Assembly: GCF_902148845.1 (NCBI RefSeq)
Contig: NC_043746.1
Location: 6,423,555 to 6,487,554 of the forward strand
Direction of reading: 5' to 3'
DNA from: Salarias fasciatus
Lineage: Eukaryota > Chordata > Actinopteri > Blenniiformes > Blenniidae
Length of the DNA: 64,000 nucleotides
Shown: positions 36,790-55,859 of the stretch, in pieces
Layout of the letters: every line of letters starts with the position of its first letter
Position numbering within the stretch: position 1 is the first letter of the stretch
The notes under the pieces: model-generated
What the model was told of the DNA's origin: nothing
The model's database searches: none
The model's input: the letters and a program-made list of their open reading frames with translations, nothing else
Program-made: the position numbers and the translations under genes

Positions 36790-38975
36790 CTACTCGGACT
36801 TGGCCTCCTCCTTGGCCTCCTCGGGGGCTGCCTCCACCTGTGGGACGAAGCAGAGGAGCCGGGGTCAGAGGCCGATCCCGACCGAGAGCGTCCGCCCGAC
36901 GGAGGACGCCGCTCACCTCGTTGGTCTTGGCCTCTCCGTTCTCAGAGTGGTTTTCTTCGTTCGCCTCCGCCTCGGCGTTCTCTTTCGCCTTCTTGGTCTT
37001 CTTGTCTTCCTTCTTATCGTTCACAGCCTTTTCTTTCTGTTAAAAGACGGCGTCAGACGAATTAAAACAGCGCCCGCCTTCCCCCGCCTGCTTATGCAAC
37101 ACGGAAGCAAAGCCAGACTCGTACCTTTGCTGCCTTCTTGACCTTTGGTTCCGGCTTGGGTGGGGCCGGTTTCTGTGAAAAGAAAAAGACAGCAATGTGG
37201 AGAAGACAAGACTCTGAACCCAGAGTGACACTTCCACTGCTAAATTCAAGCTTGCAGGGAAATCTGTGATTCATTTCAGTAACTTTGTCAGACTCTCTAA
37301 CACTCAATTCTATCAGAATGGACTAAATAGGAAGTTTTTTTTTAACAATATTTAGTTATTCAAAGTTTCTGTCTTGAATCTGTGCGATATCAGCTGTGGC
37401 CATTCAGCTGCTTTACAAGTAGAACAGGTGAGATGTTTCAAAAGTCTGTATCAGACTTTTTCTGACTACTTCCCTCCTAAATCACCTTTTAGATGTAGAA
37501 CAATCTCTTACAACTTCTGCAAACTAATATTTACACTACATATTTCTTATTATCAATTTGTAGGTGTTAATATGTATATAAAGCCCTAATTTCAATTTGA
37601 ACAAAAACAACTTGTAGATTTGTGTTTCGGGCACTTCTCTGAAAGCATAACGATTCTTTATTTTGTAGCGTACAAATGTAGTTGTTTTTAGCGCTCTACT
37701 GTGATTTCTGTGGTTATTACAAGTGTGTGTCCAGGTGAATTAAAGTTATGCACATATGAGTGGGTATTCTTACAGTTGATAGCCGTGCGGATCTCCTCTT
37801 GGGCTGAAAAGACACAAATATTGTTAATTAAATTTTTTTTTGATGGGGGAGTTATTCAGGAAACAAGTTGCAGCGTTCAATGGTTATTTTGCATTCGAGT
37901 TCATAAAAATCAACACACTGTTATTAGTTGTATTTTTTATTGGTGTGTATGAGATGAGGTACAGTCTTACCTCCTCCTTTTCTCCTGCTTCTGCTCTCTG
38001 TGTGGGGAAGAGCAGAAATCCAACAATTAGAATGCAAAAAAAATTAAAAATAAAAAGTGCATTATTGAGGCTTTAATGTGCATTTATATTCGCAGCAGAC
38101 GGTTCAGGCGCATATTACGGCTGCTCACAAAGTTGTCTAAAAAACTTTTCAGATTCAGGTGAAAAGTGAATTTTGTTGCATCTACAGAGGGATTTGATGG
38201 GTTTAAAGGGCGGATCTGCGGGTCTGGGGGGTTAGATCAGATGTGGGCCGTGAGGTCTGGGCCATGTGGGTCTGTGGAGCCACTCTCCGAGTGTCCAGGC
38301 CCTGCTTTTGCCCCGCACTCCCCCCCATGTCTTCCTCTCATTCAGAGCATGCAGCTCAGATTTGAAAGCTGGCGCGGGAGTCTGAGAGAAGGGGAGGGAG
38401 GGGGCCGCCGGGGTCCCAGGCGCCACCCAGCGGCCGAGCCGCGCCATCGCACCCATTTGGGACTATGAACAAAGAGAGAAAATATATAATTTTATCCAAA
38501 CGCGACGGCGAATGTCCGCTTTCGATGTCAAAATGCAAAGGAGAGGCACTGAGGCATTTTCTGGCGCCACTTCCAGCCGGTTTGGCGGCGGAATGGCGAT
38601 AAGCGAGGCGTTTGTTCGTCGGTAGGTCGGCGACGAAGGTGGACAAGAGCTGCAAAGCATGGCTGCTGCTTGTGCTTTAACTGCATGGAGACCGAGAGAC
38701 TTCTGGCTGGCCAGAGGACAGCGGCTCGCACGCCGAAAACGCGATTTTAAGGCCTCGCTCGAGCAGGAAAATATTCGCCCTCACACACAAAAAATGTACA
38801 TTATATCTAGAACACGGGCAAAAATTACCAGCGACGGAATACCGTTATACGTGCCGTTATAATTAAGTAATGTCTCTGAGGGATGTCTTCACAGTCGTTT
38901 GCATTGCATTAACAGACGATTTCCCCCTCAAATAATTTTTATTATTTCAAGGATACGTACCTTTCTCTTGGGCAT
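36790..38975 (-). CDS. HMGN-family nucleosome-binding protein, six exons, complete
   Basis: Small nuclear protein that binds nucleosomes and loosens H1-compacted chromatin. Coding exons on the minus strand: 38961-38975, 37971-37997, 37774-37803, 37125-37172, 36917-37036, 36790-36837. All are phase 0 with GT-AG borders and sum to 95 residues plus stop. The protein starts MPKRK, then carries the invariant nucleosome-binding core PKRRSARLST (residues 15-24) and PAPPKPEPKVKKAAK, then an acidic, Lys-rich tail with ENGEAKTNE, ending EEAKSE. Two exons of only 27 and 30 bases are typical of this family. The tail resembles HMGN1 (ENGETKTEE, end EAKSD) while the location, next to sh3bgrl, is that of human HMGN5, so no numbered symbol is given. 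Human HMGN5 has a very long acidic tail; this protein does not. Confidence 0.93.
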
Positions 38976-39766
38976 GTTGATCTCTTGGAGGTTTTCTTAC
39001 AAATACGAGTAAAAACTGTTTTTCTTAGTGGGTTCAGTGCATGTGAAGACGAGCGTCTCCCTTATGCTCGGCAGTGTAGTAAACACACTGGAACAGAGAG
39101 GAGAGTGGTTGAATGGGGGGAGGGGTGCGGCTACAGCCATGATTGATAGGCGCTCCGCCAATGGCGGGCCCGGATTCGGGGCTGCAGAACACTTGGAATT
39201 TCGGAGCCGGTGATGTTCTCGGGTTTGCGCGAATGGCTTCTTGCAGGGCGAAGATGGGAGGAAGCCTCCGCGAGCGTTAACAGGGGCTCCGCATCCGAGG
39301 ACATGTCGCCCGTGTGCTACTTGTGCTACCGTGAGAGTGCAAAAATAAAAGGAGAGAGAGGGAAAAAAAAGAAGCGAGACCCCCCGCGCCGGGCAGCCTC
39401 GCACGCGGGCCCCCCGCACACGGCGGGCGCCGCTGCACCGTGCGGGAAGAAGCCCCCCTCGTGCATCCCCGCTTCGGCTTTTTGTGCCGAAAGCGGGAGC
39501 TCACATCTGCAGCGGTCAGCGAGGAGGGCTCCCACCATAAATTCACTGGGTGCTTGAGTCCAATATGGCGCCCACTCCTCTCTCCAACACATTTTTTTTT
39601 TGTTTGTCTTTCCTAATTTCGTTTCAGGGGGGGAGTAGGAAAAAAAAAAAAAAAAGAAAAGAACCAAGCAGCCGTCGTCAGTCGCAGACGCCTGCAGGGG
39701 GCCCACACTGCCCGTCTAATGCAAGGTGGCTGCTGCACAAGACGCCGCTTCCACAGGCTGCTGTGC
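38976..39766 (-). promoter_or_regulatory. hmgn 5' leader and CpG-rich promoter
   Basis: GC- and CpG-rich sequence upstream of the hmgn ATG, densest at 39360-39550. Long open frames on both strands here are composition artefacts. It faces away from sh3bgrl, so the two genes are divergently transcribed. Confidence 0.5.
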
Positions 39767-42645
39767 TATGGCGTTATATTTGTGCCACAATTCCGAGGCG
39801 AGCAAAAGATGAAGAACGCGAGCGCACCTACAATTTTGTGCGCTCGCTCGACCCGCCTCTCTCTCGCTCTCTCAATCTGCCTCCTGCGCTCGCTCGAAGA
39901 GCCCTGTGCGCTCGCTCCACGGTGTGCGGTGTTAGAATTCTGCCACGCTGATTGGTTGCTGCGGCTCCAATCAGATTTTAGCATTCCGGAAGTATGTCCA
40001 GAGCCAACGAAGAATGAGATGTGACTCAAGTTGCGGTAGTAAATATGTGTTATTTTGAAGTTATCTGACCTTTTCTTGTTTGTTTTTACATAAATGCTGG
40101 AGGTGTGTTTTGGTGTCTACTCAGCTTGCTGAAAAATTTTACATATACTGAAAGGATTGTGACAAAATCCATACCAACATATATGTAGGAACTTAAAAAC
40201 AGTTTGAGTTTATCAATGTGAAAATTGTCATTTCATATTTAAATGCTTATTTGTGTTTGAGATGCGAAGTGATTATTTACAGGTTAAAATATTCACAGAT
40301 GATTAGGTACAGTTCATGTTGTGGTAATTACTTTTGAAAATATGTGTAATAAGTTAAGGTTAAAAATCCATATGGATCAGGTTTGTTGGGTGTTATGGAG
40401 TAAACTGAGGTTTTCTGGAAGTTTGCATATTTAATTGCCTGTTTAAAAAATTAAGTTTCGTTTTGTGTGTGGCTGTCCTGCATCAGACAGACAGTTGGGC
40501 AAGTGGAGTGGAGCCAGTTTTTTTTTTTTTTTTTTTACCTCTCTCTTTTTCTTTGTATCTCTGGATATTAACTTTATTTCATTTATTTTTCTGGACGTAA
40601 TGTTTTTGTAACACGACTTTGAAGTTTAAACAGTTTGAGTGAATCAAGAGGATTCTGTGGAGTTTTTTGTATTTCATGTGTGGATTTCAGGAGGAGATAG
40701 GAGTGTCAAGCTTGGGCTTCATTATTCAGGAACCTACAATATATGTGTCCAATGTAACTGGTTCTTACCTCTTAACTGTCCGTGAATCTGATGATACCAA
40801 ATAAAGCTGTTTTTCGAGTGGAACTGTTTCTTTGCATTTATCATTCAATTGGTAACCGACTAAACAGAAGGGCATATTTTTATTTGGCAGCTCAAATACA
40901 AGTCATGTAAAACATGTTACGACAAAACGTAAAAAGCAGTAGCATGGAGTCCTAAGTTTTCATGAAAAAGAATACAGCTGTTCTTTAATACTGCACAGAA
41001 ACATTTACAGTTTAGTCAAAAGGCACAACGGTGTCACTGATGTTCATCAGTGCACAGCACAGGTGCACAATTTTGTCATCATCATCATCAATATGGCATA
41101 TGTTGGTAGCCCTGTATAAAAACGAACATTCTCGTCATCATCTTTAATGTTTCTTCTCCAATTTCAGTAGCTGTCAGTTTGTTTTTTCATTCTAAATTCT
41201 CTGCAGTGAGAGAGTTGATCTCATCCTGCATGCCAGTGACCAGGATGCCAGTGAGATCAGGCCTGACACTCCTGATCAGTTCCATCCTCTTCTGGCTGCA
41301 GCTTATAGGTCTGCTCCTCCAGTGGTTCACAACCACTGGTCACACAGTCACTTCATGACATGTTCTGTAAAGCCACCAAACTCTCAGCAGCTTCTGAATC
41401 TTTCCTCCTTTTGTTGCGGCTTCTAGCACGTTCATCACGGGCCTGGGTTGCTGGAGGTGGTGCTGGGACCTTGTTGTGGCCCAGATCCACTAATGGCAAC
41501 CAGTCAGTTGTGTCTGGGGGAAACAGGTCTGATGGATGTCCTGGAGTGGAAAGATTAAAAAAAAAAGAAAGACATTTAAAAAAAGTCAATCTCACAAAGC
41601 AGGTCATTACATTAACTACAATTTACATAGACTCTACCATATCAAATATGAGCAATAACCCTGGACATACTGTCTTGCAATCATGGTCACCTTTTAACTC
41701 CCATAATAAATCATAGTCACTTCATCATACACACATTCAGTTGCACTAAAACATACTCTACATATTAGTATATATATTAAAGCTCCTTCTATATTTTAGA
41801 TTTATGTTGTATTTAAAGTTAGGTATTTCCTCCTTTTAGATCAATATTATATTATCCTATTATTATTCTTATTAAGATTTGCACTATTACTTATTCTTAT
41901 TCCTTACACATTCCCTCACTGTTTTGCCCCTGTGTGTTCTTTGAGCCTCTGTAATGGTAAATTTCTCCATGGTGAGATAAATAAAGGCTATAGTATTCCA
42001 CACACATCCACACACACTCACAGAATTGCTCAAAACCTTGAAGACTAAGAAATGCTGAATGCTGAATTTTATCCTTACAATACCAAACAATTTATATGAT
42101 GCTTTGGGAGTTGATTTGTTATTTTGGGACAGATTTACTTACTTTACATTATAAACGTGTTGGCATGTGTTTGTCTCGTTGACACGGATAGGCTAACTTA
42201 GCATTGGACAGCTAATGTAATTCAAAATGTAAAGACACACAAGCTTACCAAAAAACCGCTATTTGATTAAGTTTATCACAATGTGGTAGCGTAATAAAAT
42301 AATGAAACAAACTACTTACTTGTGGCTGTGGTGGTAAACTTTCCGTTGTCTGTTGTCGAAATCAAAAGGTTTGCTGTTTATTTACGTTCTCTTCTTCTTC
42401 TTCGTTGGTTCTAGACGTACTTCCGGAATGCTAAAATCTGATTGGAGCAGCAGCAACCAATCAGCGTGGCAGAATTCTAACACTGCACACCGTGGAGCGA
42501 GCGCACAGGGCTCTTCGAGCAAGCGCAGGAGGCAGATTGAGAGAGCGAGAGAGAGGCGGGTCGAGCGAGCGCACAAAATTGTAGGTGCGCTCGCGTTCTT
42601 CATCTTTTGCTCGCGTCGGAATTGTGGCACAAATATAACGCCATA
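39767..42645. mobile_element. 2.9-kb DNA transposon with ~250-bp terminal inverted repeats
   Basis: The left end from 39767 (TATGGCGTTATATTTGTGCC) recurs in reverse complement ending at 42645. The inverted repeats run about 39767-40015 and 42397-42645 with roughly seven mismatches, about 97 percent identical by eye. They are rich in GCGCTCGCTCG. The element is flanked by a 6-bp direct repeat CTGTGC at 39761-39766 and 42646-42651, a likely target-site duplication. The 2.4-kb interior is AT-rich. It has no recognisable transposase, only a short minus-strand open exon (41353-41540) and possible splice sites. Superfamily not assigned; a 6-bp duplication is unlike the TA, TTAA or 8-bp of common fish families. 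Confidence 0.88.
41353..41540 (-). pseudogene. Possible terminal exon of an element-borne gene
   Basis: After a good acceptor (CACTCCAG, AG at 41542-41541), an open frame reads HPSDLFPPDTTDWLPLVDLG and later RNKRRKDSEAAESLVALQ, ending at a stop at 41353. Composition is protein-like (charged, not low complexity). A minus-strand donor TACCACCACAGCCACAA|GTAAGTAG near 42325 could belong to a 5' exon. No start codon, family or complete frame was found, so this may be a relic of a transposon-encoded or captured gene. Confidence 0.3.
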
Positions 42646-42651
42646 CTGTGC

Positions 42652-42962
42652 TGCTGCTGGGACACAAAAGCGCTCACAAGTGCTCCAAATCACTGCACGT
42701 ATGCTTTTATTATCACCGTCGGTCCGCTACTTTATTTCCCACAATCCATCACCGGCAACATTTTCACCACAAACACCTGCAACGGTGCGTATTTGCATTG
42801 TTGGAGGAACAATAGCCAGTGTCTAGGCCGGCTAGTAGACAAAAAAAAAAAAAAAAAAAATGGAGGGGGGGGGGTGATGCTTGAAATATTCAGATAACCC
42901 CGTTGTGTTGCCATCTTGACAGGCCGTGCGCGCGCGTCTCGTGCGTGCTTCAGCCTCTCTCA

Positions 42963-43003
<41 letters not shown>

Positions 43004-43272
43004 GCACAGAGAAAGAGAGAAAGGGGCGGAGAGGCGGAGTGGAGGCGGAGGAGGAATGCGAAGCTCCATCCAGAGCTCGGAACTGGAGCATTTGCGCAGA
43101 CAGTCTGCGCTGCCCACATCGCTCGAGACGCGTCGCACACCGGGGAACTTTGTAGTACTTTTTGTTTTTATTCCGCTGAACCGCCCGCAGGAACAATAAA
43201 GAGAGAGAGAGAGAGAGAGAGAGAGCAGTCTGCAGAGGAGAACAGAGAGACTCCACACATCAGGGATATAAC
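42652..43272 (+). promoter_or_regulatory. sh3bgrl promoter and 5' leader
   Basis: GC-rich sequence before the sh3bgrl ATG with CT/CA (42959-43007) and GA (43201-43225) simple repeats, the latter inside the likely 5' UTR. No TATA box seen. Transcription start not determined. Confidence 0.45.
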
Positions 43273-51623
<8,351 letters not shown>

Positions 51624-52435
51624 CAGCGTGGGTGATTCCATTTCTACCTGAGAGACCAGACCTGGACCCAGACCATCATCATGTTGGACTTTATTCATTT
51701 AATTTTCAGGAATTTGTGTTTTTTCTCTTTTTTTTTTTTTTTTGTATAAATCAAACTGTTCAGCTGTGCCTTGCCAGCTGTAGTGAAAGGAGGTACTAAA
51801 ACGGAGCGCCACGGCTCCGCTTCCTCCCGTTCGCCTCAGCCCGCCAACCAACACGCCAGTGTACCGTCACCATGTTCCACCTCCAGACAGCGTTTCCCAG
51901 CCGCTCCTCCACCCGCCCGGCGTAGCCGGCAGAAGTCTTAGCGCTCCGAGCACCAACAGCCTGCCTGCTCCACCCGTCGCCACCAACATTCACGGCACTT
52001 TCTGGAAAAGTAATCTGTTACAATCCCATACTCTGTGTTTTCTTTACTTCATATTGTCTTAATGACGTTTTAAGAGCAAGTTTTTTTTTTTCTACAAGAT
52101 GATGTATGTTTAAAAAAGAAAAAGTTTTATCAATACATGCCAAAATGGACACGTCTGCAAACACAGTAAACTGTGCAGTAGAGTTTATTTGTTTATTTTG
52201 TTTTGTTTAGGAAAGTCGGACAGCACTTTCTTTTTTTTTACTATCAGATCAGATTGATGTTTCACATTGTGTTGGGCAATCCAGTTTTTTTGACAATGTG
52301 TCCCACCCTGAAATATATATATAAAAAAAAATAAAAATAAAAAAAACAGAAAAAAACCCGGCTCAGAAATGTACCAAGCCTCCTGTTAACAAACTGTTCT
52401 TTTATATGTACAATAAATAAATTTTAAGGTTACTG
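51624..52435 (+). other. sh3bgrl 3' UTR and poly(A) signal
   Basis: AT-rich non-coding sequence after the stop, with overlapping AATAAATAAA at 52412-52421, the likely poly(A) signal. Confidence 0.6.
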
Positions 52436-53729
52436 AGGCTGTCTGTTCTTTCACTGTGTTTTATTTGCTGTCATCTCAAAAATTAATCACATCCTTCACT
52501 TCGTCACCAGCGTCATTTGCTGAAAGGGGAACAACAGGGTGATGAAATTCATCATCTGGCTGATGAGTAGTGCTGTGTACGTTATTACAGCCAAACAGAG
52601 TAGAGTAGAGTAGAGTAGAGCTGGTGGAAATGGGCTATAAGTCTGGTGAATACTGGTGACCTGTGGAGGTAAAGAAATAGGAAGACAGCTTAGAAATGTG
52701 TGGATCAGAAACAGACAGATATGTTGAGGCCCTTAAAGAAAACCTCTTGAATGAGTAAAGCAAATCAACACAAAAGTAAAGACAACTAGAGTCCAAGCTC
52801 TAATGGTTTCCCAGAAGAACTTTAGAAGGAGCACAGAAGGAGGAATTCAGATCCGCATATTTATACTTCTGACTGTAAAACACACTCTCCAGATGGTTTA
52901 TGCACAGCAACTGATTGGAATAAAAATGTCTTTAGTTTTTGTGAGAGTGATCTTTGTCACTATTTCCTATGCTCCCATCTCATGGGGTACTTCTAATGGA
53001 CGCAAGCCACAGACACGAGCGTTTCACCAAGCTGCAGTTACGCCCAAGGCCTGCAGGGGCCGGTGTTTCGCATAAAACGTGCAAACTCCTTAATGCACCT
53101 TTAATATCTAAAAATGTTCAAGTTTGACTGTCTTTTCTTTCCTCCTCTATTATTGATGATGCTAAAATTTGTCAAAGAAAGAAGCGATTGAGTGTTTTAC
53201 CAAACAAGATGAAGACAGAGGTTCATTCATTCATTTAGGTAACTGCAGTAAAGTGCAGACATCATTCTCCTCAGAAGGTTAACGGCAGTTATAGTTTCAG
53301 TCTCTCTACTCCTTAGGTTTTATGATTTGGAGATTTTTGTGTATTTTTTGGACCAAATGTTTCTACGAAGTAAAAAAAAATTAGCTTACATATTAAATGA
53401 AATTGGAACAGGGTGAATAACATTTGGATTTCTGAGAATTAGAAAGCTGAAGCTTTTTGGGAAGTGGGAAGTGTTATTGAATAAATTGTACTTCTTAAGT
53501 GAATAAAGGATCTGAGAGCTCTCACATGAATGTTATGTTTGCAGAAATAGAGAAGTAACAAAATGAAAACATGTTTCTACACCTGAGTGCAGGTTTCAGG
53601 GATATATCCTCATTTTTATGGCAGGTTAACAGTATTACTTTAATATGAAACAAACGTCTAGTCTCAAACAAACCGATTCCACCTGGAAAAAAGAGTTTAA
53701 ACTTTGGATTCATTTTTAATTTGTTTTCA
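52436..53729. other. Intergenic region after sh3bgrl
   Basis: AT-rich, no gene recognised. A short (GAGTA)n tandem repeat at 52598-52620. Confidence 0.6.
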
Positions 53730-53733
53730 TTAA

Positions 53734-54183
53734 AGCGACACTAAGGAACTTTTTAACCTTAACAAAACATTTTAATATCTTTTGTGATGATACATCGACT
53801 TACAGCTAGTTGAATGAGCCCTCTGTCACGGCCTGAGGGCGTCAGTATTGCTTTCACTTGGACTAAGCAGCAGTGAGGAGGGTGGTAGGAACCCTGCACA
53901 CTAAAAAACTCCAAATGTGCCGACTGCTTTACGGCATGCGTCACATCATGATATAACATTGTTTAGCCACCATTAGATTCATTACCTCGTCACTATCCGT
54001 CCTTCACACAGCCACTGGAAGCAAATGAAGGCGAGTTCAGTCCGACAGCACCAGGAGCAGCAATTTACGACGTCACGCGCTAGTCCTCATGGGAACTGTA
54101 GTATTCGTTCAGGCAAAACACTACCGCTTTTGTCCACTGGTGCCGCCAAAATCAATGAAAACTGAAAGTTCCTTAGTGTCGCT
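53734..54183. mobile_element. MITE with TTAA target duplications
   Basis: A 450-bp element. The left end AGCGACACTAAGGAACTTT at 53734 is repeated in inverse at its right end (54165-54183). Both ends are flanked by TTAA (53730-53733 and 54184-54187). No coding capacity. TTAA preference fits a piggyBac- or Kolobok-type non-autonomous element. Confidence 0.85.
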
Positions 54184-54329
54184 TTAAGATTAAAGAGCAC
54201 CATTGTTTGAGACTGTAACACACAATGAAGATGATCAGCTGGTAACTTGTTAATACTCTAAAATCACGAACAAACTGAAAGCTATATTTGTAAGCTGTTG
54301 GCTTTAGGATGAGCCAAACATTTTGGATT

Positions 54330-55340
54330 GTTTGTTTATTTGTTTAGGCTTATTTGAGCATTTGAACATTTGGTTAAACCAACTCGTACAATCTAAAACA
54401 AATCAGATACAAAAAGTAGAAAACAAGAAAAGAAAACAAGAAAGAAGTCAAATAACTCAAAAGGAGTAGGCTGAAGCTGTTGCTTATATATGCCCACCCC
54501 GGACATTACAGTCTCATAGTGCAGCTACGTGTACTCAGACTTACGTGAGAACTGCAACTGAAAGTATATTTACATTTTACATGCACATGAACCTACCCAT
54601 AGAACCAGAACCTACAATTTCCATCCCAGCCACGTACACACTGTAGTGCATAAGTGTCTGTCCATGGATCGATTTACTTATCTTGGGGATTAGTTCACTC
54701 ATTGCTCTTTGGCATATTCTTGAAGTGCATATATTTTGTATAGTTTTTTGAATTGTGATTCACTACTAGATGTTTTTAAGGTGTTGTCTAATTCATTCCA
54801 CAAGTGCACGCCTTTTCTGGTGATACATTGGCTCTTCAGGGTTGTACGCATACACTGGACTTTAAGGTTATGTTTCCACCCAAAATTGTATCCACCTTCT
54901 CTTTCTAAGAACCTGTTTTGGATGTTTCCAGGAAGTTTACTACAAACTGCCTTATACGTAATTAGTAGGATTTTCAGCTTTATAATCTCATTAAGTTTTA
55001 GAATTTGGGATATTTGAAACAGTGCGTTAGTATGTTCCCTAAAGGCAACGTTGTGTACAATCCTTATGGCCTTTTTTTTTGTAATCTAATAAGAGGTGAT
55101 AAGTGGCTAACAGGCATTTCCCCAGATCTCAGAACAATAAGTCATGTAAGGCAGAATTAATGAACAATACAACATAACAAGGGTTTTTTGGTCTAGTATA
55201 TATCTACATTTCCCTATTATTGCAATATTTTTTGCTATTTTCTGGCGTATGCTGGCAATATGTGATCTCCAGCTAATGTCGTGACGCAAGATCACTCCCA
55301 GAAATTTGTATTCCTTTGAAGAAGATTGAAGGTTACCTTT
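54330..55340 (-). mobile_element. 5'-truncated LINE (reverse transcriptase C-terminus and 3' tail)
   Basis: Minus-strand frame from about 55330 reads EYKFLGVILRHDISWRSHI, then LYCSLILPYMTYCSEIWGN, a typical reverse-transcriptase C-terminal region. An in-frame stop and a small deletion follow at about 55107. Further protein-like sequence (LLITYKAVCSKLPGNIQNRF, GVHLWNELDNTLK) continues to about 54700. The 3' UTR has GGGTGGGCATATATAAGC and ends in AAACAAATAAACAAAC at about 54335, as in many fish LINEs. A dead fragment; the clade (L2-like) is uncertain. Confidence 0.8.
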
Positions 55341-55559
55341 TCACTAAACACCTGTCCACTGGAGAATGAGCTGCAGAATAACACCAAAAGAAGTCAGTCC
55401 TGACTGCAAAGTGAAAAATGTTGAGCTGTGAGTAACACGAGCTCCGCTGTACCTCCTGTGCTCCTGCGGTGCTTTAGACATGCAGCATAAACAAGAGTGA
55501 GGGATTAGTTATACCTCCTGCTACAATACTGGGCAAAACTGTTGATAACTGAATGTGTT

Positions 55560-55859
55560 GAGGTTGACTGAAGAACCTGAAGCACTGTGTCTGAACTTTA
55601 TGGCCTGAGTGAAGCTTTGTGTGCTCTTGCCAACCCCGCCGTTTGTTCTTCTCATCCGTGTGGATCGACTCTTCTCTCTTTGCTTTTCAGAAGTGGTGTT
55701 CCGTTACAGATTAATGAAGGAAGTGAGCGGTGGGGGCGGAGGGCCCTGCTTTTGGTTACAGAAGTGAAACAGTGCAGGGGAGCTTTATGCATACATTGAA
55801 CTCTCTGCGCTCACACTTCAGAGTCAGAGCAGGGGAGAGGAGGTCGGAGACCCGCTGGC
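55560..55859 (+). promoter_or_regulatory. tasl-like gene promoter / 5' leader
   Basis: Upstream of the ATG at 55860. Contains an ETS/PU.1-like AAGGAAGTGAG near 55717-55727 and a GAAGTGAAAC at 55761-55770 that resembles an ETS-IRF composite or half ISRE. These would suit an immune-cell gene, but they are short motif matches only. Confidence 0.35.

Noticed and set aside
39766-40029. 87-residue minus-strand frame rich in Arg/Glu, repeated on the plus strand at about 42410-42650
   Set aside because: Both are the same transposon terminal inverted repeat read in the same orientation; repetition reflects the repeat, not a gene pair.
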